Shown: positions 37,013 to 47,317, numbered from the stretch's first letter. The stretch is 64,000 bases of DNA from Sebaldella termitidis ATCC 33386 (GCF_000024405.1 NC_013517.1:806001-870000); one strand, 5' to 3'. Numbers and translations are program-made. The notes: generated from the letters alone by a model not told the origin.

Positions 37013-38086
37013 TTGATAAACATAGTAAGAAATGAAAAGTCCTGGATAGAGAGCAATGCTGTAGAACAGCTGAAAAAATATGAAAAACTCGACGGGATGA
37101 TAAGAATAACAGGGCTGCCTGATCTGCATGCAGGAAGAGTACCTGTAGGAGCGGCTTTTATAACAGAGAAAAAGATATATCCGTATCTTACAGGGTCAGA
37201 TATCGGATGCGGAATAGCACTGTTTGACACAAAAGTAAAAATGAAAAAATTTAAAAGGGAAAATTTTATAAGAGATCTGAGCAGGGTAAAGCAGATGGAA
37301 GATATAGAAGCTGACTTATCAGAATATGAATTTCCCCATATGGAAAAACTCGGAACAATTGGTTCGGGAAATCATTTTGCCGAATTCCAGAAAATAGAAA
37401 AAATATATCTGAAGGATGAATTTGAAAAGTCAGGTATAAGCAAAGATAATCTTATGCTTTTGGTACACAGCGGTTCAAGGATATACGGGCAGGTCATACT
37501 TGAAAAATATCTGGAAAATCACGGAATGCTTCCTTTGGAAGAAGGCAGTGCGGAATTTGAAGAATATATGAAAGAGCATAATGATGCCGCAGCATATGCA
37601 AAGGCAAACAGGAAAGTAATAGCGGAGAAGCTTCTGAAAGTCATAGGTAAAGGCAAGCCTGATCTGATATTGGACAGTTCGCATAATATGATAGCGGAAA
37701 AAATAGAGATGGGTTCACGGATATATATTCACAGAAAAGGTGCTGCGCCTTCTGATGCAGGAATGATAGTGATTGCCGGAACACGAGACAGTCTTTCATA
37801 TATTGTAAAGCCAAAAGAAAATCTTTCGAAGTACTGCTATTCAATATCTCACGGTGCAGGGAGAAAATGGACGCGTGAGGGATCTAAAGACAGAATGCTA
37901 AAGATTCACGGGAAAAATAAAATAATACAGATGAATAAGAATCTTATATATTCTGACAGAAAAGTATTGTTTGAAGAATCAAGGGAAGCATATAAAAATA
38001 TAGAAAGAGTAATTCAGGATCTTATCAGTCACGATATGATAGAGATTGTAGCTTCTCTGAAGCCTCTTATTACTTTTAAGAGGTAG
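37013..38086 (+). CDS. rtcB: RtcB-family RNA ligase (PrfH-linked type)
   Basis: A GTP- and Mn-dependent ligase that joins RNA 2',3'-cyclic phosphate or 3'-phosphate ends to 5'-OH ends. The 357-residue protein is shorter than E. coli RtcB (408). Active-site elements are present: D63 and C66 in GSDIGCG, N120-H121 in GSGNHF, H152 in VHSGSR, H224 in DSSHN, the guanylated histidine H240 in IHRKGAAP, and SHGAGR at 279-284. The start is TTG with AGGAG nine bases upstream. Five bases separate it from prfH. Such prfH-linked RtcB2 proteins have been described as repairing rRNA cut at the decoding centre. The family is certain; the rRNA target here is inferred from the partner. Confidence 0.93.
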   Translation: MINIVRNEKSWIESNAVEQLKKYEKLDGMIRITGLPDLHAGRVPVGAAFITEKKIYPYLTGSDIGCGIALFDTKVKMKKFKRENFIRDLSRVKQMEDIEADLSEYEFPHMEKLGTIGSGNHFAEFQKIEKIYLKDEFEKSGISKDNLMLLVHSGSRIYGQVILEKYLENHGMLPLEEGSAEFEEYMKEHNDAAAYAKANRKVIAEKLLKVIGKGKPDLILDSSHNMIAEKIEMGSRIYIHRKGAAPSDAGMIVIAGTRDSLSYIVKPKENLSKYCYSISHGAGRKWTREGSKDRMLKIHGKNKIIQMNKNLIYSDRKVLFEESREAYKNIERVIQDLISHDMIEIVASLKPLITFKR

Positions 38087-38091
38087 GGAAC

Positions 38092-38712
38092 ATGCGGATG
38101 ATAATAAGTTCGGGAAATGGTCCCCAAGAATGTGAAAAAGCAGTATACGAATATTTTAAATATTTGAAAAAAGAATTTGCAAAGTATAATATAGAATACA
38201 GGTACATAGAAAGTGAAGCCGGAAACAAGGCGAAAACATTCAGGTCAGTTGTTTTGCAGATAAAAGAAAATACAAAATTTACCAATATATATACCGGAAC
38301 TATTTTATGGATAAATGAAAGTATTTACAGAAAAAATCACAGAAGAAAAAACTGGTATATAAAATCAGTTTTAATCAAAGAAAATGAGTTTTTAAATAAA
38401 AGCATCAGTAAAAAAACAACAGAAATAACAACTATGAGAAGCAGCGGAAACGGCGGTCAAAATGTAAATAAACTGGAAACCGCAGTGAGGATAAAACATA
38501 TTCCCACTGGAATTTCCATAGTTTCCAGAGAAGAAAGAACTCAATATGCCAATAAAAAAGCAGCTGTAAAAAAGCTGGAAGAAAAACTGACTAATATGGA
38601 GATTTATCACCAAAAAGAAGAGGAGATGAAAATCTGGTCTGTTAAAAACGAAATAGAGAGAGGAAATCCTGATCTTATTTTTGAGGGGGATAAGTTCAGA
38701 AGGATAAAATAA
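38092..38712 (+). CDS. prfH: Peptide chain release factor H (PrfH)
   Basis: A stop-codon-independent release factor homologue of 206 residues that frees peptides from damaged ribosomes. The catalytic GGQ is intact at 121-123 in RSSGNGGQNVNKLETAVRI. The N-terminal half (ISSGNGPQECEKAVYEYFKYL) is typical of PrfH rather than of RF1/RF2, which carry codon-recognition domains. The C-terminal tail is basic, with NPDLIFEGDKFRRIK. It follows rtcB in one operon, the standard arrangement of the RtcB2-PrfH rescue-and-repair pair. A strong bidirectional terminator follows. Confidence 0.93.
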   Translation: MRMIISSGNGPQECEKAVYEYFKYLKKEFAKYNIEYRYIESEAGNKAKTFRSVVLQIKENTKFTNIYTGTILWINESIYRKNHRRKNWYIKSVLIKENEFLNKSISKKTTEITTMRSSGNGGQNVNKLETAVRIKHIPTGISIVSREERTQYANKKAAVKKLEEKLTNMEIYHQKEEEMKIWSVKNEIERGNPDLIFEGDKFRRIK

Positions 38713-38732
38713 TTTTATTTCAGATAGTAATT

Positions 38733-38770
38733 AAAAGGACTATATCAAAAAAATTGGTTATAGTCCTTTT
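38733..38770. terminator. Terminator after prfH (works on both strands)
   Basis: A 12-bp perfect inverted repeat, AAAAGGACTATA (38733-38744) with TATAGTCCTTTT (38759-38770). Confidence 0.88.
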
Positions 38771-38787
38771 TATATTTCAGAGAGAAA

Positions 38788-38811
38788 ACAGACGCTTTAA
38801 AAGGTGTCTGT
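38788..38811 (-). terminator. Terminator of the secreted protein gene (minus strand)
   Basis: ACAGACGC (38788-38795) pairs with GTGTCTGT (38804-38811), one G-U pair. On the minus strand TTTTCTCT follows. Confidence 0.6.
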
Positions 38812-38821
38812 CCGGATATTA

Positions 38822-39331
38822 CTACTCTTCGTCTGACACTGCTTCGATAGTATAACCGTTATTTGAAAAAAGGAAAGTCATGTTATAGTATTGAACAGCA
38901 GTTCTTGTTTTTGAAATTTTGAAAATTTTTATTTTTTTATATTCTTTTCCCGGAATAAGGATTGAAAAATCACCGGAAACAGCCTGAATTTCAATATAAT
39001 CAGCGTTTTTGAATTCATTGTTCAAAGGGATAAGCACGGGATTTTTTATAGAATTCAGAAAAGTATACCCTGAACTTGACTTATTAAATGTAATAAGTCC
39101 GTTTCCAGTTATTGTCATATTTTTATAACTGACAGTTTCACCTGATAAAACATCATTAGGTGTATGTTCGGCATCGTCAACGGTAATTTCCTTATTTACA
39201 GTTCCTTTGTAGATTATTCTGTAATCTTCATTTCCAGTATCTAAGAGCCATGTATTTTCACTGTCAAAATCACTTTTCGCAAAAACCAAAGCCGAAGTGA
39301 AAAATAAAATAAAAACAATTAATTTCTTCAT
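38822..39331 (-). CDS. Small secreted protein of unknown function
   Basis: A 169-residue protein with a signal peptide (MKKLIVFILFFTSALVFA). The mature part is beta-rich and without cysteines (NTWLLDTGNEDYRIIYKGTV, DYIEIQAVSGDFSIL, YNMTFLFSNNGYTIEAV). The ATG at 39331 follows a full GGAGGTAATT site, better than the in-frame TTG four codons upstream. It is transcribed divergently from the VWA gene at 39487, and the two genes share almost the same initiation sequence (TTTTGGAGGTAATTA). A periplasmic partner role for the VWA protein is possible but not shown. Confidence 0.7.
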   Translation of the reverse strand: MKKLIVFILFFTSALVFAKSDFDSENTWLLDTGNEDYRIIYKGTVNKEITVDDAEHTPNDVLSGETVSYKNMTITGNGLITFNKSSSGYTFLNSIKNPVLIPLNNEFKNADYIEIQAVSGDFSILIPGKEYKKIKIFKISKTRTAVQYYNMTFLFSNNGYTIEAVSDEE

Positions 39332-39359
39332 AATTACCTCCAAAATAGTATTTAGCCGA

Positions 39360-39388
39360 ATTATGGTATAAAAAGCAATAAATGTAAA
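39360..39388 (-). promoter_or_regulatory. Candidate promoter of the secreted protein gene (minus strand)
   Basis: On the minus strand, TTTACA (complement of 39383-39388), a 17-base spacer, CATAAT (complement of 39360-39365). Confidence 0.45.
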
Positions 39389-39409
39389 ATAAATATTTTA
39401 TATGTAAAA

Positions 39410-39438
39410 TTGACATATTGAAATATGTCAGGTAGAAT
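39410..39438 (+). promoter_or_regulatory. VWA gene promoter with embedded 20-bp palindrome
   Basis: TTGACA (39410-39415), a 17-base spacer, TAGAAT (39433-39438). A perfect inverted repeat TGACATATT / AATATGTCA with a two-base centre occupies 39411-39430, covering the -35 hexamer and most of the spacer. This is where a dimeric repressor would block polymerase. Confidence 0.65.
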
Positions 39439-39486
39439 TATATAAAGTAATAAAATAAAGAAAAAATAATATTTTGGAGGTAATTA

Positions 39487-40188
39487 ATGAAAAAGTTAAG
39501 TATTTTAGCAGGTGTTTTGTTTTTATTTGTATTCTCATTATTGTTTTCCAGATCTGTCACTGTAAAACCGGTGACAGTTAAGGATTCATTGCCTGTAGAA
39601 CTTGTATTTGTAATGGACAGAAGCGGTTCTATGTCTGGTTTTGAAGCAGACACTATAGGAGGCTATAATACAGTTCTGAAGGAACAGGGAAAAGGCAGTA
39701 ATGTCATTGTAACCACTGTATTGTTCAGTCATGAATATAAGGTTTTATTTGACGGCATAAAACCGGAAAAAGCAGAGCTTAATACGGATAATTATACTGT
39801 AGGCGGTAATACTGCCATGCTTGATGCGATAGGAAAGACTATAAATGATATAAAAGCACGTGAAAAGAAGCTGGGGAAAAGAAAGGTCATTTTTGTCATT
39901 ACCACAGACGGCATGGAAAATGCGAGTAAAGAGTACACATATGCGACTGTAAGTAAAATGATTGATGAACAGCAAAAGAAAAACGGATGGACATTTATGT
40001 TTCTCGGAGCAAATATAGATGCATCCAAAGAAGCTGAAAGATTAAAAATACCTGTAAAACAATCTGCAACTTATATCCAGTCAACAACCGGAAATGATAA
40101 AATGTACAGATCGTTGAATGAAAACATATCTAATGTACAAAGCGGGAAAGAAGTAGATTTTAGCGAGCTGGAAAAAAATCCTGAATAA
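39487..40188 (+). CDS. Exported von Willebrand factor A domain protein
   Basis: A 233-residue protein with an N-terminal signal or anchor (KLSILAGVLFLFVFSLLFS, residues 3-21) followed by a single VWA domain. The metal-dependent adhesion site is intact: D44-R-S46-G-S48 in FVMDRSGSMSG, a threonine in VGGNTAMLDA, and D in VITTDGMEN. VWA domains mediate protein-protein contacts. The C-terminal 40 residues are predicted flexible (SATYIQSTTGNDKMYRSLNENIS). It is most like bacterial VWA proteins of unknown role. A MoxR-type ATPase partner was not found next to it. Confidence 0.85.
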   Translation: MKKLSILAGVLFLFVFSLLFSRSVTVKPVTVKDSLPVELVFVMDRSGSMSGFEADTIGGYNTVLKEQGKGSNVIVTTVLFSHEYKVLFDGIKPEKAELNTDNYTVGGNTAMLDAIGKTINDIKAREKKLGKRKVIFVITTDGMENASKEYTYATVSKMIDEQQKKNGWTFMFLGANIDASKEAERLKIPVKQSATYIQSTTGNDKMYRSLNENISNVQSGKEVDFSELEKNPE

Positions 40189-40213
40189 CAGGGTCTTATA
40201 TAATATATTGAAG

Positions 40214-40250
40214 ATATACCTTTTAATTTTTTTGAAAGGTATATTTTTTT
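40214..40250 (+). terminator. Terminator after the VWA gene
   Basis: ATATACCTTT (40214-40223) pairs with AAAGGTATAT (40235-40244), followed by six more T residues. Confidence 0.85.
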
Positions 40251-40393
40251 GTGATAAAGCATATCAGAAACTAAAAAAACTTTTCTTTTACTTTTTTTTA
40301 TTTGATAAAAAATTAATAAGCCGTATAAAATAAAAAACAGCAGGGCTAAATAATAATACACCAAAAAAAATTGAAAAAAAATAAAAAAAACTA

Positions 40394-40422
40394 TTGACAA
40401 AATTAGAAAAATGTAATATATT
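40394..40422 (+). promoter_or_regulatory. Heat-shock operon promoter
   Basis: TTGACA (40394-40399), a 17-base spacer, TATATT (40417-40422). The CIRCE operator begins at 40431, right at the expected transcription start. Confidence 0.75.
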
Positions 40423-40430
40423 ATGTTTAG

Positions 40431-40457
40431 TTAGCACTCTATGGTGATGAGTGCTAA
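40431..40457. promoter_or_regulatory. CIRCE operator (HrcA binding site)
   Basis: A perfect match to the consensus: TTAGCACTC (40431-40439), nine bases, GAGTGCTAA (40449-40457). HrcA bound here represses the operon until GroEL is titrated by unfolded protein. Confidence 0.97.
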
Positions 40458-40476
40458 CAGAGGAAGGTGCTTGGTA

Positions 40477-41487
40477 ATGAATGAAAGAGAAAGAGCGATT
40501 CTTACAGCAATAATAACACATTATCTGGAATACGGAGAGAGCGTAGGATCTCGTACTTTAGAAAAAAAATATAATATAGGAGTATCTTCGGCAACTATCA
40601 GAAATGTAATGGCTGATTTAGAAGATCAGGGTTTAATAGAGAAGATGCATACTTCTTCGGGAAGAGTCCCTACAAACAGCGGTTATAAGTTGTATGTAGA
40701 AGAATTGATAAAAATAAGGAAAATTTCCCTGAATGAGAAAAAAAGAATAGAAGAAGTATATAAAAATAAGATAAATCAGATTGACAGCATAATGGAAGAA
40801 ACCTCAAAGCTTCTGTCTAAGATAACTTCGTATGCAGGGATAGTAATAGAGCCTTTTATAAAAAAAGAGAGCATAAAGAAGGTGGAGTTGGTTCATGTTA
40901 ATAATTATATGTCATTGGCAGTGATAGTCATGAATAACTCCCATGTAAGAACGATAAATCTTTACTATGAAAATCCTGTTACTGAAGCAGAGGTAAGAGA
41001 GTCTAATTCTATATTAAACCGTTTGATGACAGAGCAAAAAATAACCTTTACAGTGTCAGAACTGGAAAAATTACTGCAAAAAATGAATAAATTCGAACAT
41101 ATGAAAATAGAAGACAAGAGCAGTAATGAAAGGGAAAAAATATTTTTTGACGGAATATCAAACTTACTGGAAAGTAATGCTACAAATGTAGAAGCGGTAA
41201 TAGACAGGGCAAAACTTCTGAACCGGCCGGATTATCTTAAGTCCATATTCGTAAAGCTGATTGAAACTGATAAATACAAAAATGGAGAAGTATATATAGT
41301 TTTCGGCGAGGACTTTAATGTAAGAGAACTGGAAGATTTTAGTTTCGTTTTTTCTGTTTACACAGTGGAAGGTTCTAAAGGAATTATAGGGGTAATCGGC
41401 CCTAAGCGTATGGAATACTCCAAAACGGTAGGACTGGTAAACCATGTATCAGCAGAGGTTAAGAAAATGATGAAAAAAATAGAATAA
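40477..41487 (+). CDS. hrcA: Heat-inducible transcription repressor HrcA
   Basis: The repressor of the class I heat-shock genes, 336 residues. The N-terminal winged helix is clear (NERERAILTAIITHYLEYGESVGSRTLEKKYNIGVSSATIRNVMADLEDQGLI), followed by HTSSGRVPTNSGYKLYVEEL. A GAF-like middle region and dimerisation segments follow, with GIIGVIGPKRMEYSKTVGLVNHV at the C-terminus. I chose the ATG at 40477, with AGGAAGG nine bases upstream. An in-frame ATG at 40441 lies inside the CIRCE element and has no ribosome site. It controls its own operon through CIRCE. Confidence 0.96.
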   Translation: MNERERAILTAIITHYLEYGESVGSRTLEKKYNIGVSSATIRNVMADLEDQGLIEKMHTSSGRVPTNSGYKLYVEELIKIRKISLNEKKRIEEVYKNKINQIDSIMEETSKLLSKITSYAGIVIEPFIKKESIKKVELVHVNNYMSLAVIVMNNSHVRTINLYYENPVTEAEVRESNSILNRLMTEQKITFTVSELEKLLQKMNKFEHMKIEDKSSNEREKIFFDGISNLLESNATNVEAVIDRAKLLNRPDYLKSIFVKLIETDKYKNGEVYIVFGEDFNVRELEDFSFVFSVYTVEGSKGIIGVIGPKRMEYSKTVGLVNHVSAEVKKMMKKIE

Positions 41488-41499
41488 AAGGAGTGAATA

Positions 41500-42063
41500 A
41501 TGGAAAAAGACAACAAAACCAACGGAATGAACGGTGAAGCGCCTGTGGAAAATATGGAAGATAATACACAGGAAACAGTTCAGGAAGAAGCGGTTCAGGA
41601 TGAAATGATAACAAAGATAAACATACTGGAAAAAGAACTGGAAGAATGGAAATCAGCTTATACAAGAAAGCTTGCCGATTTTCAGAATTATTCTAAAAGA
41701 AAAGATAATGAACTTGCTGAAATGAAAAAATTTGCAGCAGAGGGTTTAATACTCAAAATTCTTGATAATGTGGATAATCTTGAAAGAGCGGTATCAGCTT
41801 CTAAGGAAAATAAAGACGTAGATTCACTTTTGTCTGGTCTGGATATGGTACTGAAAGGAATAAAAGAAGTTTTGGTATCGGAAGGACTGGAAGAGATAGA
41901 TGCAGCCGATAAAGAATACGATCCTTATGAACATCAGGCGATGATGGTAGAAAATGTAGATGAAAAAGAGAATAATATAGTTCTTGATGTCTTTAATAAA
42001 GGATATAAATTAAAAGGAAAAGTAATAAGACCGGCAATGGTAAAAGTAAATAAAAAAAATTAA
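41500..42063 (+). CDS. grpE: Nucleotide exchange factor GrpE
   Basis: Releases ADP from DnaK. The 187-residue protein has an acidic disordered start (about 1-45), a long coiled coil (LEKELEEWKSAYTRKLADFQNYSKRKDNELAEMKKFA) and the beta-wing domain (DPYEHQAMMVENVDEKENNIVLDVFNKGYKLKGKVIRPAMVKVNK), all typical. It lies 12 bases after hrcA with an AAAGGAG site. Confidence 0.96.
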   Translation: MEKDNKTNGMNGEAPVENMEDNTQETVQEEAVQDEMITKINILEKELEEWKSAYTRKLADFQNYSKRKDNELAEMKKFAAEGLILKILDNVDNLERAVSASKENKDVDSLLSGLDMVLKGIKEVLVSEGLEEIDAADKEYDPYEHQAMMVENVDEKENNIVLDVFNKGYKLKGKVIRPAMVKVNKKN

Positions 42064-42067
42064 ATAA

Positions 42068-43909
<1,842 letters not shown>

Positions 43910-43975
43910 TACTTTGTTTAGGCAGCATTCAAAATAAAGACTATATTTCGATGTCAAATCATGATAAGGGTTCTT

Positions 43976-44056
43976 TATTGAAGTATAGGGATAGACAGGG
44001 TCTATTCCTATTTTCAATAATTTATACATGCAATTTCATAAATAAAATGCTATAAT
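43976..44056 (+). promoter_or_regulatory. Hairpin and possible extra promoter between dnaK and the epimerase gene
   Basis: A long imperfect hairpin runs from TATTGAA (43976) to TTCAATA (ending near 44019), with inner arms ATAGAC and GTCTAT. No T-run follows, so it may be a processing or partial termination site. TGCTATAAT (44048-44056) has the form of an extended -10 promoter element without a clear -35. This could let the epimerase and dnaJ be expressed apart from dnaK. Confidence 0.4.
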
Positions 44057-44086
44057 TTATAAAAAAAATAGGAGAAGGTGCGCTAT

Positions 44087-44950
44087 ATGGAATATAAAAT
44101 AAAAAAAGGAAATATTGAACTTGGAGTTTTAGGAAAAGGTGCAGAATTGGTAAGCCTGAAAAAGGACGGAACAGAGTTTGTATGGGAAAGAGATCCTAAA
44201 TTCTGGGGGAAATCATCACCTGTATTATTTCCATTCGTTGGATCAATAAAAGACGGAAAATATAAATATAACGGAAAAGAATATTCAATGGAAACAAGAC
44301 ACGGATTTGCAAGAGACAATGATTTTGAACTTGTGGAAAAAGGTGAGGATTTTCTAAAATTTCTTTTGAAATCAAATGAAGCTACTTTGGAAAAATATCC
44401 CTTTAATTTTGAACTATATCTTACATATAAAATTGAAAATGAAAAGGTAGATGTAATTTATGAGGTAGTAAATCTTGATAAAGATGAAATGTATTTTTCA
44501 ATAGGAGCGCATCCTGCTTTTGCTACGCCGATTAGTGATGAAATAAAGCTGGAAGACTATTATCTGGAATTAAATGAAAAAGAAACTGCTTCAATTTATC
44601 AAAATGAAGAAGCATTATTAATAAGAGAGAAGAAGGCGTACCTTGAAAATGAAAGTATAATAAATCTCGGAGAACATGTATTTGATAATGATGCAATTAT
44701 TTTCAAAGGACTGAATTCCAATGAAGTAACAATCAAATGTAAAAAAAGCAGCAGAGAACTTAAAGTGGAATATGATAATTTTCCTTATATAGCATTTTGG
44801 AGTGTGCCGAAAGCACCTTTTGTATGTATAGAGCCATGGTACGGGCAGTCTGATTTTACTGATGCAAGCGGGGAACTTACAGAAAAAGAAGGAATAGAAA
44901 AGGTAAAAGACAGATTTACCGCAAAACTTTCTATATCAATGAAAGTATAA
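44087..44950 (+). CDS. Aldose 1-epimerase family protein (LacX-like)
   Basis: A 287-residue galactose-mutarotase-fold protein, expected to interconvert anomers of a sugar or sugar phosphate. Active-site type motifs are SSPVLFPFVGSIKDGKY, RHGFARDNDFEL with the first histidine, FSIGAHPAFATP with the second, and FVCIEPWYGQSD with the acid. The ATG at 44087 has GGAGAAGG at good spacing; a GTG at 44078 would overlap that site. It is unusual to find it between dnaK and dnaJ. It shows no obvious link with chaperone action. Confidence 0.9.
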   Translation: MEYKIKKGNIELGVLGKGAELVSLKKDGTEFVWERDPKFWGKSSPVLFPFVGSIKDGKYKYNGKEYSMETRHGFARDNDFELVEKGEDFLKFLLKSNEATLEKYPFNFELYLTYKIENEKVDVIYEVVNLDKDEMYFSIGAHPAFATPISDEIKLEDYYLELNEKETASIYQNEEALLIREKKAYLENESIINLGEHVFDNDAIIFKGLNSNEVTIKCKKSSRELKVEYDNFPYIAFWSVPKAPFVCIEPWYGQSDFTDASGELTEKEGIEKVKDRFTAKLSISMKV

Positions 44951-44968
44951 TATTAAAAGGAGAAAGAA

Positions 44969-46108
44969 ATGGCAAAAAAAGATTATTATGAGGTTTTGGG
45001 AGTAGAAAAAAATGCCACTGAACAAGAAATAAAAAAAGCCTATAGAAAACTGGCTATGAAATATCATCCTGACAGAAATAAAGACAATAAAGAAGCCGAA
45101 GAAAAATTTAAAGAGGCTTCGGAAGCGTATGAAGTACTTTCTGACGCTGATAAAAAAGCGCAGTATGATCAGTTCGGACATAGTGCATTCGAAAACGGCG
45201 GACCGGGACCTGGAGGATTCTCTGGATTTTCGGGAGGGTTCGGATTTGACGATATCAGTGATATACTAAACGGATTTGGATTTGGAAGAGCCGGCGGCGG
45301 ACAGACAGCTGTACGCAGAGGAAGTGACATTCGTTATACTATGGATATGACACTTGAAGAAATAGCCGCAGGTGTGGAAAAAGAACTGAAATACAGAAGA
45401 AAAGGAAAATGTACTACATGCAGCGGTTCAGGAGCTGAGCCGGGGCATAAAATGAATACCTGTGATAAGTGTAACGGTTCCGGACAGATGAGAGTACAGA
45501 TAAGAACTATATTCGGTATAAGTACTTCTATAGAGCCGTGTGATAAATGTCACGGGACAGGAAAAATTCCTGAAAAAGAGTGTCATGTGTGTCATGGAAG
45601 CGGTGTAGTGCGTGAAACAACTACAAAAAAAGTAAGAATTCCGGCAGGTGTGATGAACGGAATGGAATTAAATGTGCCGCAGGCCGGTGATGCCGGGGAA
45701 AATAACGGGGAATACGGGAATTTGCGTATTCGTATAATGGAAAAGAAGCATCCGATATTTACCAGACATGATACAGACATACACTGTGAAGTTCCTGTGG
45801 AACTGACTACTGCCATAATGGGCGGTGAAGTGGAAATACCTACTCTTGAAGGGAAAACCAAAATAAAAATACCGGAAGGAACACAGAGCGGAAAAGTATT
45901 CAGGCTGAAGGACAGGGGAATACCAAGACTTCATTCCAATTATAAAGGCTCTGAAATATTGGAAATAAAGGTAGAAATACCAACAGGACTTACTAATAAA
46001 CAGAAAGATCTTTTGAAAAAATTCGGAGATTCATTGAGTGATAAAAATTATAAAAATTCAAAATCTTTTTTTGAAAAGGTAAAGAAATTTTTCGGAGCAG
46101 ATGCTTAA
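44969..46108 (+). CDS. dnaJ: Co-chaperone DnaJ
   Basis: Stimulates DnaK ATPase and delivers substrates. The 379-residue type I protein has a J domain with HPD at 33-35, a Gly/Phe-rich linker ([19 protein letters not shown]), four zinc-binding CxxCxGxG repeats ([32 protein letters not shown]), and the C-terminal substrate domains. The start has AAAGGAG. It is the last gene of the operon, with a terminator eight bases later. Confidence 0.97.
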   Translation: MAKKDYYEVLGVEKNATEQEIKKAYRKLAMKYHPDRNKDNKEAEEKFKEASEAYEVLSDADKKAQYDQFGHSAFENGGPGPGGFSGFSGGFGFDDISDILNGFGFGRAGGGQTAVRRGSDIRYTMDMTLEEIAAGVEKELKYRRKGKCTTCSGSGAEPGHKMNTCDKCNGSGQMRVQIRTIFGISTSIEPCDKCHGTGKIPEKECHVCHGSGVVRETTTKKVRIPAGVMNGMELNVPQAGDAGENNGEYGNLRIRIMEKKHPIFTRHDTDIHCEVPVELTTAIMGGEVEIPTLEGKTKIKIPEGTQSGKVFRLKDRGIPRLHSNYKGSEILEIKVEIPTGLTNKQKDLLKKFGDSLSDKNYKNSKSFFEKVKKFFGADA

Positions 46109-46115
46109 AATGAAT

Positions 46116-46149
46116 AAACCATTTGATAAAAAATTGTCAAATGGTTTTT
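46116..46149 (+). terminator. Terminator of the heat-shock operon
   Basis: AAACCATTTGA (46116-46126) pairs perfectly with TCAAATGGTTT (46137-46147), followed by T residues. Confidence 0.9.
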
Positions 46150-46195
46150 CGTATTTAAAAATAAATATGAAATTACTTTATAAGGAGCTGGTTTT

Positions 46196-47212
46196 ATGAA
46201 AAAGGAAGTTTATATAGGTACATATAGTAATGATGAGAACAGCGGAATTTTCAGACTGAACGTGAATACCAAAACTGGTGAAATGGACGGACTTACACAA
46301 ATTACCAAAACTTTGAATCCCAGTTATATAGTAATGAACAAGGAAAAAAAATTGGTTTATTCAGTTTTAAAAGATGGTGATGACGGAGGGGTCTGTGCAT
46401 CAGAAATTACAAATAATACAGTAATGCCGTTTTCTAAAATTTTATCGGGCGGTCATCTGCCGTGTTATATAAATATAGATAAGAATAAATCATTTTTATT
46501 TTCTGCCAATTACGGAACAGGTGTAATAAAAATATATTCTCTCGGAGAAAAAGGAGAGCTTACAGGAATAACAGCAGAGAGAGACCATAATGATCTGGGA
46601 CTGGGAAAAACTCATCCGCATTATATAGGACTTACACCTGATGAGAAGTATTTATTTGTGGTGGATTTGGGCTTGGATATGATAATTTTGTATAATTATT
46701 CTGAAGGAAAGCTTGGTGAAATTTTTCAGAAAGTATTGTTCAAAAAAGGATGCGGACCAAGGCACATGGTATTTGACAATGACGGTAAATACGCATATCT
46801 TATAACAGAATATTCAACAGAAATTGTAACCATGAGATATTCAGAAGCAGAGGGGCTGGAGATAACAGATTATGTTTCAGCTTTGGGAGACGGATTTAAC
46901 AATGAGGGAGACGGTTCGGCAATAAGGCTTTCCGGAGACGGTACCAGATTATTCAGCTCAAGCAGAAAACCGGGAACTGTATCAATGTTTGAGATAAATA
47001 AGGAAACAAAAAAGCCTGTGCTTCTGGATACTTCGGAATCAGGCGGTGAACATCCCAGAGATATAAATATAGATGAAGATGGAAAGATACTTATAGCAGC
47101 CAACAGATTTTCAAATAATCTGGTTACTTTTCTTGTCTCAGAAGATGGCAAAAAACTGATAAAAAGTGGGTATGAACTGCAGCTGGCTGAGCCTACATGC
47201 GTGGCTTTTTAA
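46196..47212 (+). CDS. pgl: 6-phosphogluconolactonase (seven-bladed propeller type)
   Basis: Hydrolyses 6-phosphogluconolactone in the pentose phosphate pathway. The 338-residue beta-propeller matches the YbhE/lactonase family (COG2706): VYIGTYSNDENSGIF at the start, NPSYIVMNKEKKLVYSV, LPCYINIDKNKSFLFSANYGTGVIKIYSL, HPHYIGLTPDEKYLFVVDLG, GPRHMVFDNDGKYAYLI and GGEHPRDINIDEDGKIL. The repeats each give a blade. The start has AAGGAG. It appears to be a single gene. Some members act on other lactones, so the substrate is inferred from the family. Confidence 0.88.
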   Translation: MKKEVYIGTYSNDENSGIFRLNVNTKTGEMDGLTQITKTLNPSYIVMNKEKKLVYSVLKDGDDGGVCASEITNNTVMPFSKILSGGHLPCYINIDKNKSFLFSANYGTGVIKIYSLGEKGELTGITAERDHNDLGLGKTHPHYIGLTPDEKYLFVVDLGLDMIILYNYSEGKLGEIFQKVLFKKGCGPRHMVFDNDGKYAYLITEYSTEIVTMRYSEAEGLEITDYVSALGDGFNNEGDGSAIRLSGDGTRLFSSSRKPGTVSMFEINKETKKPVLLDTSESGGEHPRDINIDEDGKILIAANRFSNNLVTFLVSEDGKKLIKSGYELQLAEPTCVAF

Positions 47213-47253
47213 TTTTTGAGACTTTGAAATGTATTAGAGACTTAAATTTAAAT

Positions 47254-47283
47254 TTGGTATTTAATGCTATTTTATGTTATAAT
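47254..47283 (+). promoter_or_regulatory. Promoter of the yajC-to-smpB gene run
   Basis: TTGGTA (47254-47259), an 18-base spacer, consensus TATAAT (47278-47283). It lies about 35 bases before yajC. Confidence 0.6.
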
Positions 47284-47317
47284 ACTGTAGATTTATATCA
47301 ATTAAAAGGAGTGTAAT

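Noticed and set aside
40441-40476. Upstream ATG for hrcA at 40441, giving 12 extra residues
   Set aside because: It lies inside the CIRCE operator and has no ribosome site, while the ATG at 40477 has AGGAAGG at nine bases and gives the usual HrcA N-terminus.
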